Part shown: positions 7,076 to 15,179 of the stretch, piece by piece
Layout of the letters: every line of letters starts with the position of its first letter
Numbering within the stretch: the first letter of the stretch is position 1
From: DATFXF01 sp035258565
Lineage (GTDB): Bacteria; Acidobacteriota; Terriglobia; Acidiferrales; UBA7541
DNA length: 23,770 bases
Assembly (NCBI GenBank): GCA_035258565.1
Contig: DATFXF010000141.1
Location: forward strand, 1 to 23,770
Direction: 5' to 3'
Translations under genes and position numbers: made by a program
Notes under the pieces: model-generated
The model's input: only the letters and a program-made list of their open reading frames with translations
Told to the model about the DNA's origin: nothing
Database searches by the model: none

Positions 7076-7726
7076 ATGTCTGCCCCTGGTGCGGAAACCG
7101 ACCACAGCTTCTTCTGGCGAAAACTCCATTCCTTCACCGGCATTTTTCCTGTCGGCGCCTTTCTTGCCGAGCATTTCTGGTCGAATAGTTACGCTCTAGT
7201 CAGCGTGGCGAGGTACAACGAGACATCTCGCGAGTTGCAGACAATTCCCTGGAAGGTGTTCATTGAAGCGGCTTTCATCTGGCTGCCGATTCTGTTCCAC
7301 GGCAGTTATGGCGTGTACGTGTGGTGGAAAGGGAAGTCCAATGTCTCCGCTTACCCCTGGGTAAGCAACTGGATCTACACGCTCCAGCGCTGGTCGGGTC
7401 TGCTGGCGTTCGCCTTCATCGGCTGGCACGTCTATACGGAACGGTTTCTCACCCACGGCCACTCCACGTTCGCCGATGTCGAGCGGGCGCTCGCGCGTCC
7501 CTGGTATCTCGCCTTTTATTTGCTGGGCGTGGTGGCCTCGTCGTTCCACCTGGGGAACGGCATCTGGAATTTCCTGTGCAAATGGGGGATAACAGCCACC
7601 GTGCGCTCACAGCGCGCCGCTGCCTACCTGGGTGCGGTGGTTGCGATCATCTTCAGCGTCGTGGGCGTGTCCATTGTGCTGAGCATCCGCCTCGGGTGGC
7701 GCCCGTTTGAATCCTACGGGCAATGA
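7076..7726 (+). CDS. sdhC: Succinate dehydrogenase cytochrome b558 subunit
   Basis: A 216-residue integral membrane protein of the Bacillus-type single-subunit anchor (cytochrome b558). It anchors SdhAB, binds heme and passes electrons to quinone. Five membrane helices are visible, around residues 16-34, 61-83, 106-123, 143-170 and 177-203. Histidines at positions H18, H33, H75, H118 and H158 fit the spacing of the B. subtilis SdhC set that includes its two-heme ligands. The ATG at 7076-7078 is chosen over in-frame upstream starts because GGAG lies 6-7 nt before it and the family N-terminus (HSFFWRKLHS) begins there. The stop codon overlaps the sdhA start (ATGA). No separate sdhD exists, as expected for this type. 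Confidence 0.93.
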   Translation: MSAPGAETDHSFFWRKLHSFTGIFPVGAFLAEHFWSNSYALVSVARYNETSRELQTIPWKVFIEAAFIWLPILFHGSYGVYVWWKGKSNVSAYPWVSNWIYTLQRWSGLLAFAFIGWHVYTERFLTHGHSTFADVERALARPWYLAFYLLGVVASSFHLGNGIWNFLCKWGITATVRSQRAAAYLGAVVAIIFSVVGVSIVLSIRLGWRPFESYGQ

Positions 7727-9507
7727 GAGAGCCGAAGATCATCGTCGTGGGGGGAGGACTGGCCGGGTCGATGGCCACGATCCGCGTGGCGGAGGCCGGC
7801 GTGCCGGTGGCTCTGTTCTCCATTGTTCCGGTGAAACGGTCACACTCCGTCTGCGCGCAGGGTGGCATCAATGCGGCCAAGAACACGAAGGGAGAGGGGG
7901 ACTCCACCGCGAAGCATTTCGACGACACGATCTATGGCGGGGACTTCCTGGCCAACCAGCCGCCGGTGAGGGCCATGTGTGACGCCGCGCCCGGGATCAT
8001 CGATCTGCTGGACCGCATGGGCGTGATGTTCAATCGCACGGCAGAGGGCTTCCTCGATTACCGGCGTTTCGGAGGGACGCTTTATCACCGCACGGCGTTC
8101 GCTGGCGCCACGACCGGCCAGCAGATGCTTTATGCACTCGACGAGCAGGTGCGGCGCTTCGAGTCCGAAGGCAAAGTGAAGAAGTTCGAGGGCTGGACCT
8201 TCCTCTCCATGGTGCTGGACAGCAAACGCGTGAGCCGTGGGATCTGTGCCATGGACCTGAAGACTGCGGAGGTGCGCACGTTTCCTGCCGACGCGACGAT
8301 CTGTTGCACGGGCGGCATCGGCGCCATCTTCGGCCGCTCCACCAATTCGGTGGTCTGCACGGGCTCCGCGCAGTCGGCGCTCTTTCAACAGGGCGTGGAC
8401 TACGCGAACGGTGAGTTCATTCAGGTGCATCCCACGGCCATTCCCGGCGAAGACAAGTTGCGCCTGATGAGCGAATCGGCGCGTGGGGAAGGCGGCCGCG
8501 TCTGGGTGCCGAAGCAGCCGGGCGATACGCGCGCGCCGGGCCAGATCCCAGCCAAGGAACGCTTCTACTTCCTTGAGGAGTGGTATCCCACGTACGGCAA
8601 TCTCGTGCCCCGCGACATCGCCACACGCGCCATCCACAAGGTTGTCTTCGAGTTGAAGCTCGGGATCGGGGGCGAGCCGGCCGTCTATCTCGATCTGACG
8701 CACATCCGTCGCGAGGTGCTCGACCGCAAACTCGAAGGTATTCTCGAAATCTACGAGAAGTTCCGCGGCGTCAATCCGCGAGTCGAACCCATGAAGGTCT
8801 TTCCGGGCATGCACTATACGATGGGGGGGCTGTGGGTGGACAATGAAAGCCAGGGCACGAATCTACCGGGAATCTTTGCCGCAGGAGAATGTGAGTATCA
8901 ATACCATGGCGCGAACCGCTTGGGCGCCAATTCGCTGCTCTCCTGTCTCTGGGGCGGGATGGTGGCCGGGCCGGCGGCAGTGCGCTATGCCCGTGGGCTC
9001 GAGAAGGGATTTGAAAGCGTGGGCCAGAGCGTGTACGAGCAGGAACGCATGCGCCAGGAACAAATGAACGAGCAACTGCTGCGACAGGAGGGTTCGGAGA
9101 ATCCCATCGCCATTTGGAAGGAGATGGGCAAGTGGATGACCGAGCACGTCACGGTCGTGCGGTACAACAAGGACCTCGAGCGCACCGACGCGAAACTCCA
9201 GGAGCTCGAAGAGCGCTCGAAGAGGATCAATCTCTCGGATCGGACGCGCTGGTCGAACCAGACCCTAAACTTCGTTCGCGAGCTCGGGAACATGCTGATC
9301 CTTGCACGCGTCATCACGCGGGGGGCAGCGGCGCGCAATGAATCGCGCGGCGCGCACTACAAGCCGGAGTTTCCTGAGCGGGAGGATAAGAACTGGCTCA
9401 AAACTACGCGGGCCAGCTGCGAAGACGGCCAGATCAAGCTTCGCTATGAGCCCGTGGATGCTTCGCTCATCCCCCCGCGGCCGCGGCGGTACGGGGCAGC
9501 AAAATAG
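7723..9507 (+). CDS. sdhA: Succinate dehydrogenase flavoprotein subunit
   Basis: A 594-residue flavoprotein that oxidises succinate to fumarate in the TCA cycle and feeds complex II. Seen directly: the FAD-binding IIVVGGGLAGS at the N-terminus, RSHSVCAQGGINAA with H41 as the likely site of covalent FAD attachment, the active-site loop RFGGTLYHRTAFAGATTGQ, HPTAIPG and SESARGEGGRVW, and near the C-terminal half GMHYTMGGLWVD and GANRLGANSLLSCLWGG. Length matches the Bacillus-like SdhA group (about 580-640). The start ATG overlaps the sdhC stop by 4 nt, indicating translational coupling; sdhB follows after 2 nt. The gene is intact with no missing motif. Confidence 0.97.
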   Translation: MREPKIIVVGGGLAGSMATIRVAEAGVPVALFSIVPVKRSHSVCAQGGINAAKNTKGEGDSTAKHFDDTIYGGDFLANQPPVRAMCDAAPGIIDLLDRMGVMFNRTAEGFLDYRRFGGTLYHRTAFAGATTGQQMLYALDEQVRRFESEGKVKKFEGWTFLSMVLDSKRVSRGICAMDLKTAEVRTFPADATICCTGGIGAIFGRSTNSVVCTGSAQSALFQQGVDYANGEFIQVHPTAIPGEDKLRLMSESARGEGGRVWVPKQPGDTRAPGQIPAKERFYFLEEWYPTYGNLVPRDIATRAIHKVVFELKLGIGGEPAVYLDLTHIRREVLDRKLEGILEIYEKFRGVNPRVEPMKVFPGMHYTMGGLWVDNESQGTNLPGIFAAGECEYQYHGANRLGANSLLSCLWGGMVAGPAAVRYARGLEKGFESVGQSVYEQERMRQEQMNEQLLRQEGSENPIAIWKEMGKWMTEHVTVVRYNKDLERTDAKLQELEERSKRINLSDRTRWSNQTLNFVRELGNMLILARVITRGAAARNESRGAHYKPEFPEREDKNWLKTTRASCEDGQIKLRYEPVDASLIPPRPRRYGAAK

Positions 9508-9509
9508 CC

Positions 9510-10265
9510 ATGCGGGATAAGAAGACAGTCATCGTTCGGGTCAAGCGACAGGCGGGGCCGCACGAGCGGGCGTACTGGGAAGAATTCGAGCTTGCCTGGC
9601 GCCCTCACATGAACGTGATCATCTGCCTGCGCGACATCGCCGAACGGCCCGTCACGCGCGACGGCAAGCCGACCTCGCCGATCACTTACGAGTCGAATTG
9701 CCTCGAAGAGGTCTGTGGCTCCTGCGCCATGCTGATCAACGGCAAGGCGCGCATGGCCTGTTCTGCGCTCCTCGATCAACTCGCGCAGCCACTGCGCCTC
9801 GAGCCGATGACAAAGTTTCCGGTGGTCCGGGACCTGATGGTGGACCGCTCGGTGATGTTCGACAACCTCAAGCGGATGAGGGCCTGGGTGCCAATTGACG
9901 GCACCTACGATCTTGGCCCGGGCCCGCGCATGGCGCCCGACCTGCAAGCGAAGGCCTATCCGCTTTCGCGTTGCATCACCTGCGGTGCCTGCCTCGAGGT
10001 GTGCCCCCAGGTGAACAGCCGCAACAACTTTGTCGGAGCGGCCATCCTCAGCCAGGTACGCCTGTTCAACATGCATCCTACCGGCGCGATGCATGCGCGC
10101 GAGCGGCTCGAGGCTGTCATGGGCCCGGGCGGTGTGGCGGATTGCGCCAACGCCCAGAATTGCGTCAAGGTGTGCCCCAAGGAGATTCCGCTCACGCAGT
10201 CCATCGCGGAAGTGAACCGGCAGGCCATCCGGCAAGCGGTGGTGGGCTGGCTGTTGGGAGCCTAG
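9510..10265 (+). CDS. sdhB: Succinate dehydrogenase iron-sulfur subunit
   Basis: A 251-residue iron-sulfur protein linking SdhA to the membrane anchor. All cluster ligands are visible. C64, C69, C72 and C84 bind the [2Fe-2S] centre (NCLEEVCGSCAM..MAC). C155, C158, C161 and C222 fit the [4Fe-4S] centre, and C165, C212 and C218 the [3Fe-4S] centre (CITCGACLEVCP and CANAQNCVKVCP). This set separates it from fumarate reductase-like proteins that lack one cluster. It starts 2 nt after the sdhA stop and ends 20 nt before the dipeptidase gene. The Shine-Dalgarno sequence is weak, consistent with coupling to sdhA. Confidence 0.96.
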   Translation: MRDKKTVIVRVKRQAGPHERAYWEEFELAWRPHMNVIICLRDIAERPVTRDGKPTSPITYESNCLEEVCGSCAMLINGKARMACSALLDQLAQPLRLEPMTKFPVVRDLMVDRSVMFDNLKRMRAWVPIDGTYDLGPGPRMAPDLQAKAYPLSRCITCGACLEVCPQVNSRNNFVGAAILSQVRLFNMHPTGAMHARERLEAVMGPGGVADCANAQNCVKVCPKEIPLTQSIAEVNRQAIRQAVVGWLLGA

Positions 10266-10285
10266 GCCTACTTGGAGAATTCGAG

Positions 10286-11509
10286 ATGCGCCTCCTCACG
10301 CTGCTCATGACCGGCGGCTTGCTACTAACCGTCAGCTATCTGGTGGCCCACCCTTCCGAGGACGTCCCCGCGCGGGCTCGCAAATTGCATTTCAGCGCCA
10401 TCGTGCTCGATACGCATGCGGACACCCCCCAACGTTTCCTTTTTGAAAGGTTCGACCTCGGCCATCGCGACACCGAAGGCCATCTGGATATCCCACGGAT
10501 GCGCGAGGGCGGGTTGAATGCCGTCTTTTTCTCCATCTGGTCGCCCAGTTCGATGACCGGACCGCGAGGCATCAAGCGCGCGCTGGCTCTGATCGACTCC
10601 GTGCGCGAGCAGGTCCGACGGCATCCCCAGGATCTGGCGCTGGCCACGACGGCTGAGGAGGTCCGTCGCGCCCATGCCCAGGGCAAAATCGCCGCGCTGA
10701 TGGGCATGGAAGGTGGCCACATGCTTGACAACGACCTGGGCATGCTGCGCATCTACGCCGCGCTCGGTGTTCGCTACCTGACGCTGACCCACACCGGCAA
10801 CACGGACTGGGCCGACTCCTCGACTGACAAACCGCAGCACAACGGCCTGACCGAATTCGGCAAGTCGGTGGTGCGTGAGATGAACCGGCTGGGCATGCTC
10901 GTGGACGTCTCGCATGTCTCTGACAAGACTTTCTACGATGCTCTGGAAACCAGCCGCGCGCCCGTGATTGCATCGCACTCTTCCTGCCGGGCGCTCGCGG
11001 GCGTTGCGCGGAACATGTCCGACGATATGATTCGCGCGCTTGCCAAGAAAGGCGGCGTGATCCAGATCAATTACCACATGGGCTTTCTGAGCCCGGAATA
11101 CGCAGACGCCGCGCGTAGGGTCCAGAAAGAGATCGAGGCCAGAGACGCGGAGATTGAGAAACGCCACGGAGATGATCTGGCCGGCACCCTTCTTGAACAG
11201 CACCGCCTTCGGCACCAGTTGATTGCCGAGGGTAAGTTGCCCCAGGTGAGCTGGGAGAAAATCGTCGAGCATATCGACCACGCCGTCAAGCTGGTCGGCG
11301 TGGAGCACGTCGGCCTGGGGTCGGACTTCGACGGTGCCATGATGCCCGAGGGTATGGAAGACTGCTCGAGGCTGCCACGCTTGACCGAGACCTTGCTTCG
11401 CAAGGGCCTCTCGGACTCCGATGTCAGAAAGATCCTGGGGGAAAATACGCTTCGGGCGATGGCCGAAGCGGAGCGCGTGGCAAACCAGATGCAGCTGGAG
11501 AGCAAATAG
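10286..11509 (+). CDS. Exported M19 (renal-type) dipeptidase
   Basis: A 407-residue zinc dipeptidase of peptidase family M19, which cleaves dipeptides including some with D-amino acids. Seen directly: an N-terminal hydrophobic segment MRLLTLLMTGGLLLTVSYLV that acts as signal peptide or anchor, then the metal-binding DTHAD, the bridging glutamate in GMEGGHM, the histidines in LTHTGNTDWAD and ASHSSCR, and GSDFDGA near the C-terminus. The ATG at 10286 has GGAG 8 nt upstream; reading frame upstream of it overlaps sdhB and is discarded. It follows sdhB by 20 nt and is probably co-transcribed. Its substrate is unknown; a role in peptide or cell-wall peptide recycling is plausible but inferred. Confidence 0.92.
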   Translation: MRLLTLLMTGGLLLTVSYLVAHPSEDVPARARKLHFSAIVLDTHADTPQRFLFERFDLGHRDTEGHLDIPRMREGGLNAVFFSIWSPSSMTGPRGIKRALALIDSVREQVRRHPQDLALATTAEEVRRAHAQGKIAALMGMEGGHMLDNDLGMLRIYAALGVRYLTLTHTGNTDWADSSTDKPQHNGLTEFGKSVVREMNRLGMLVDVSHVSDKTFYDALETSRAPVIASHSSCRALAGVARNMSDDMIRALAKKGGVIQINYHMGFLSPEYADAARRVQKEIEARDAEIEKRHGDDLAGTLLEQHRLRHQLIAEGKLPQVSWEKIVEHIDHAVKLVGVEHVGLGSDFDGAMMPEGMEDCSRLPRLTETLLRKGLSDSDVRKILGENTLRAMAEAERVANQMQLESK

Positions 11510-11529
11510 GAGAGTCCCAGGAGCGGAAG

Positions 11530-11534
11530 GGAGG
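11530..11534 (+). promoter_or_regulatory. Ribosome binding site deciding the cyclophilin start
   Basis: GGAGG lies only 2 nt before the ATG at 11537 but 8 nt before the ATG at 11543. The second ATG is therefore the better start; the difference is two residues (Met-Thr). Confidence 0.55.
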
Positions 11535-11542
11535 AGATGACG

Positions 11543-12340
11543 ATGCCCAAACTGCACGTGGTTCTCCGAAGTATCGTTCTTGTGTGTGCAGTTCCATTAG
11601 CCGCCGGGCAGACAACTGCGCCGACGTCGAACTCCCCGGCGGCTCGCAACTCCTCGAGTGCCCCGCGCACGGGGCCTGATCCGGCTTTGCTTCATCCGGA
11701 GGCTCTCAAGGAAAAGGCGCCCGAAGTCTACGAGGTGAAATTTGCGACCACGAAGGGCGATTTCCTGCTGAAAGTGACACGCGCCTGGGCTCCGCTGGGC
11801 GCCGACCGCTTCTACAATCTCGCAAGGCATCACTTCTATGACGGCGCCAGCTTCTTCCGCGTTCTCCCAGGCTTTGTGGTCCAGTTCGGGATCAGCCCGT
11901 ACCCTCAGGTCTCCGAAGCCTGGCGAAATGCGAGGATCAAGGACGACGCGGTGAAACAGAAGAACCGACGCGGGTTTGTGTCCTTTGCTACCTCGGGTCC
12001 GCATACGCGGACCACGCAGGTCTTCGTCAACCTGGCCGATAACTCGGCCCTCGACGGAATGGGCTTTTCGCCTTTCGCCGAGGTGGTCGAGGGCATGAAT
12101 GTCGTTGAGCAGCTCTACAGCGGTTATGGCGAGGGTGCGCCCGCGGGGCGCGGTCCGCGGCAGGATCTGATTGAAGCAAGAGGGAAGGCTTACCTGGACA
12201 AAGAGTTTGCAAAGCTTGACAGCATCAAGACGGCCATCCTGGTTGGACCGGAAGGGTCGGAGGGCACTCCCCCTGGCCGGCCGCCTTCGAAGGGGCCGGC
12301 AAAGTCTCCCAGCAAGGCCCCGGCGAAGAATTCTCCTTGA
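11543..12340 (+). CDS. Exported cyclophilin-type peptidyl-prolyl cis-trans isomerase
   Basis: A 265-residue protein with a signal peptide (MPKLHVVLRSIVLVCAVPLAAGQ), a Ser/Pro/Thr-rich linker, then a cyclophilin domain from about residue 62 to 200. Active-site features seen: FYDGASFFRVLPGFVVQFG (the R, F and Q positions of cyclophilins) and TTQVFVNLADNSALDGMGFSPFAEVVEGMNVV. Members accelerate proline isomerisation during protein folding; this one should act in the periplasm or at the cell surface. The C-terminus is a low-complexity Pro/Lys/Ser/Ala tail (GTPPGRPPSKGPAKSPSK and onward) absent from minimal cyclophilins, perhaps a cell-envelope or nucleic-acid contact. It sits 33 nt after the dipeptidase gene and is probably in the same transcript. 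Confidence 0.9.
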   Translation: MPKLHVVLRSIVLVCAVPLAAGQTTAPTSNSPAARNSSSAPRTGPDPALLHPEALKEKAPEVYEVKFATTKGDFLLKVTRAWAPLGADRFYNLARHHFYDGASFFRVLPGFVVQFGISPYPQVSEAWRNARIKDDAVKQKNRRGFVSFATSGPHTRTTQVFVNLADNSALDGMGFSPFAEVVEGMNVVEQLYSGYGEGAPAGRGPRQDLIEARGKAYLDKEFAKLDSIKTAILVGPEGSEGTPPGRPPSKGPAKSPSKAPAKNSP

Positions 12341-12424
12341 TCCTGGAGCGGGGTTTGGCGCGCTCGACAGCATCGCGGAGCTGGCCCTCGGAATCCCATG
12401 GACCGTTAGGCCCTGAGGTGGCAA

Positions 12425-14047
12425 ATGGGCTCGATTGGTCTCGAAGAACCACGCGGAGTCGCCACCCCGGTGACGGCCGAGGGGCGAGAGACAGCCTCAC
12501 CCTGCATCTTTTCCCGACCCTGGGCTGCGGGCGAGATGGCCATTGTGCTCTCCCTTGCCGCGTGCGCCTGCCTGCTGCATCTGTTGGTGAACATCTTCGC
12601 TGCTGGGCACTATAGCCTCTTTCGAGACGAGCTGTACTACCTCGCTTGCGGTGAGCATTTGGACTGGGGCTACGTAGACCACGCGCCGCTGGTGGCCCTG
12701 GTTGCCTCGCTCAGCCGTTCACTGTTCGGCCCTTCCCTGGTGGCTTTGCGCCTCCTCCCGGCGTTCGCAGGCGCGGCAAAAATCCTCGTGACCGGCTGGA
12801 TGGTGCGGGAGCTAGGCGGCAGCCGCTTCGCGCAACTGCTCGCTGGCGTCGCAGTTCTCCTTGCGCCGATCTATCTCGTCTTCGACAATCTCCTGACGAT
12901 GAATGCCTTTGAGCCCGTGTTTTGGATGCTCGGGGCGGCCATCGTTATGCGGATCACGAGAGGCGGCGACGCCCGGCTGTGGCTCTTGTTTGGGCTCGTG
13001 GCTGGCATCGGCCTGCTCAACAAGCACTCCATGCTGTTCTTCGGGTCCGGGGTGTTTGCAGGACTGCTGTTCACGCCCGAGCGGCGGTTCCTTCGCAGTC
13101 GATGGATCTGGCTTGGCGCGCTCGTCTCCTTTCTCGTTTTCCTACCGAACCTTATCTGGGAGATTCGCCACCAGTGGCCCACGATCGAAAACCTGCGCAA
13201 TGTGCGGGAAAACATCTATGCGCCAGTAGCGCCCATCGAGTTTATCCTCGAGCAGGCGCTGCTGGTCCTGCCGTTGGCCACCCCCATCTGGCTCGCCGGG
13301 CTGTTGTACTTCCTGGGCACCAGGGAAGGGAAGCCCGACCGGCTGCTGGGATGGACCTATCTGGTTGTTCTCACTGAGATGCTGATCTTGAGGGGCAAGA
13401 TCTATTATCTCGCGCCGGCCTATCCGATGTTGTTCGCCGCCGGCGCAGTGTGCATCGAGGGCCGGATCCGCGAGCGCTCCTACTTGTGGAAGCCTGCCCT
13501 CTTGGTGCCGCTAGCCGTTGGCGGCACGGTGGCCGCGCCGCTGGCCCTGCCTGTGCTCCCGGTAGAAGCCACTGCCAGCTACGCCAGGTTTTGGCGCGCG
13601 GACGCGGTTAAGGTCGAAAGCCCGGATTCCGGCCGGCTGCCGCAACTCTTTGCAGAGATGTTTGGCTGGGAGAATCTGGCAGCCACCGTGGCGCGCGTCT
13701 ATCACAGCCTTTCCGCTGCCGACCAAGCGAAGTGTGCGATTCTGGCCAAGAACTTCGGCGAGGCGGGTGCTGTCGATTTCTTCGGCCAGCGGTACGGACT
13801 GCCGAAAGCCATCAGCGGGAATAATAGCTACTATCTTTGGGGTCCCCGCAACTATTCGGGCGAAGTGATGATTAGCATTGGGGTTCCCCGCCGGCAGCTG
13901 GAGGCCTTGTTTGGGCAGGTGGAGCAGGCCGCGACAATTGTCAACCGGGACGCGGTGCCAGACGAGGCCAATTTGCCGGTTTATATCTGCCGCCTGCCAA
14001 AGATGCCCCTTCGCGAGGCTTGGCCAAAGCTGAAAAACTACGGCTGA
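12425..14047 (+). CDS. GT39/ArnT-like polytopic membrane glycosyltransferase
   Basis: A 540-residue integral membrane protein of the dolichyl-phosphate-mannose-protein mannosyltransferase superfamily (GT39/GT83, PMT_2 type). These enzymes move a sugar from a polyprenyl-phosphate carrier to protein, lipid A or other envelope acceptors. Seen directly: about ten hydrophobic helices between residues 35 and 385, with the first periplasmic loop FRDELYYLACGEHLDWGYVDHAP carrying the acidic residue and Asp-His-Ala-Pro motif typical of the fold. A soluble C-terminal segment of about 150 residues follows. GAGGTG lies 7 nt before the chosen ATG. The acceptor and donor cannot be named. The gene is the last in the rightward run, 84 nt after the cyclophilin, and its stop is 7 nt from the convergent mdh stop. 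Confidence 0.82.
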   Translation: MGSIGLEEPRGVATPVTAEGRETASPCIFSRPWAAGEMAIVLSLAACACLLHLLVNIFAAGHYSLFRDELYYLACGEHLDWGYVDHAPLVALVASLSRSLFGPSLVALRLLPAFAGAAKILVTGWMVRELGGSRFAQLLAGVAVLLAPIYLVFDNLLTMNAFEPVFWMLGAAIVMRITRGGDARLWLLFGLVAGIGLLNKHSMLFFGSGVFAGLLFTPERRFLRSRWIWLGALVSFLVFLPNLIWEIRHQWPTIENLRNVRENIYAPVAPIEFILEQALLVLPLATPIWLAGLLYFLGTREGKPDRLLGWTYLVVLTEMLILRGKIYYLAPAYPMLFAAGAVCIEGRIRERSYLWKPALLVPLAVGGTVAAPLALPVLPVEATASYARFWRADAVKVESPDSGRLPQLFAEMFGWENLAATVARVYHSLSAADQAKCAILAKNFGEAGAVDFFGQRYGLPKAISGNNSYYLWGPRNYSGEVMISIGVPRRQLEALFGQVEQAATIVNRDAVPDEANLPVYICRLPKMPLREAWPKLKNYG

Positions 14048-14054
14048 GGCGCGG

Positions 14055-14993
14055 TTAAAGGCCCAGCACGGTCACTAACTCGCGCACGGAGGCAGCGGAT
14101 TTTTCCAGTGCCGCTTTCTCCTCCGATGTCAACCTGATCTCGATGATCTGCTCGATGCCGCGGGCGCCAAGCTTCACCGGCACGCCAACGTATAGCCCTT
14201 TGATGCCATATTCGCCTTCGAGGTAAGCGGCGCAGGGCAGGATCTTCTTTTTGTCCTTCAGGATCGCTTCCACCATTTCGAACACCGCCGCAGAAGGCGC
14301 ATAGTAGGCCGAGCCGGTCTTGAGCAGGTTGACGATTTCGGCGCCACCCTTGCGCGTGCGGTCCACGATGGCTTCGATGCGCTCCTTCGGAAGCAGATCG
14401 GGCAGGGGGATGCCCGCGACGGTGGAGTAACGCGGCAGCGGCACCATGTCGTCGCCGTGACCGCCCAACACAAACGAGTGCACGTTCTCAACCGAGACCC
14501 CCAGCTCCATGGCCACAAACGTGCTCATCCTCGCCGAATCGAGCACGCCGGCCATGCCGATCACGCGGTTCTTCGAGAAGCCGCTGATCTTGAAGGCGGT
14601 CTGGGCCATGGCATCGAGCGGGTTCGTGACCATGATCAGGATGGCATTGGGGGAATACTTCACCACCTGCTCAACCACGGCCTTGATGACGTCGTAGTTG
14701 GCCTTGAGTAGGTCGTCGCGGCTCATCCCCGGCTTGCGTGGGAAACCAGCCGTGATCAGGATGAGGTCGCTATTGGCGGTCTCGCGGTAATCGCCTGTAG
14801 CCGTGGAGATACCGGTTATCCGCGCATCGGTCCGGCTGATGGGGCCGGACTCGAGCATGTCGAGCGCCTTGCCCGCCGGCACGCCCTCGAGGATATCGGT
14901 CAACAGGACATCGGCCAGTTCTTCATCCACAATTCTCTGCGCTGTCGTAGACCCCACAAATCCGCTGCCCACCACCGTCACCTTTTTTCGCAT
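14055..14993 (-). CDS. mdh: Malate dehydrogenase (LDH-like type)
   Basis: A 312-residue NAD-dependent malate dehydrogenase that interconverts malate and oxaloacetate in the TCA cycle. Seen directly: the Rossmann motif VVGSGFVGSTTAQ, D33 at the end of the second strand indicating NAD rather than NADP, and FPRKPGMSR with arginines R86 and R92. Arginine at the specificity position marks malate rather than lactate as substrate. R155 and catalytic H179 (GGHGDDMVPL) are present. It belongs to the lactate-dehydrogenase-like MDH group. GGAG lies 7 nt upstream of the ATG. It lies 186 nt downstream of icd on the same strand and could share a transcript. Its stop is 7 nt from that of the GT39 gene. Confidence 0.96.
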   Translation of the reverse strand: MRKKVTVVGSGFVGSTTAQRIVDEELADVLLTDILEGVPAGKALDMLESGPISRTDARITGISTATGDYRETANSDLILITAGFPRKPGMSRDDLLKANYDVIKAVVEQVVKYSPNAILIMVTNPLDAMAQTAFKISGFSKNRVIGMAGVLDSARMSTFVAMELGVSVENVHSFVLGGHGDDMVPLPRYSTVAGIPLPDLLPKERIEAIVDRTRKGGAEIVNLLKTGSAYYAPSAAVFEMVEAILKDKKKILPCAAYLEGEYGIKGLYVGVPVKLGARGIEQIIEIRLTSEEKAALEKSAASVRELVTVLGL

Positions 14994-15179
14994 GAGTGCA
15001 CTCCACGATGGGAATCACGCTGGGATTTGCCGGTGTTCTTCTGGGCCCTCTCCCTACTGAAGCCTTTGGACTTGAGAGGCCATCCGGAGACGGGCAAAGA
15101 ATCCCGACCGAATCAAGAAACGACGCGGGGACCCTTCGTCCACGGCGGTGGATAGGATGACAGCGCCGGGTGGCATCTG

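Noticed and set aside
7840..8814. Minus-strand open frame (324 codons) opposite sdhA
   Set aside because: Antisense shadow of an unambiguous flavoprotein gene; no domain and no start signal.
10325..11557. Minus-strand open frame (410 codons) opposite the M19 dipeptidase gene
   Set aside because: Antisense shadow; the plus-strand frame carries all metal-binding motifs.
15139..15152. Short inverted repeat TCCAC-GGCG-GTGGA downstream of icd
   Set aside because: Only a 5-bp stem and no T-run on either strand, so it is not a convincing terminator.
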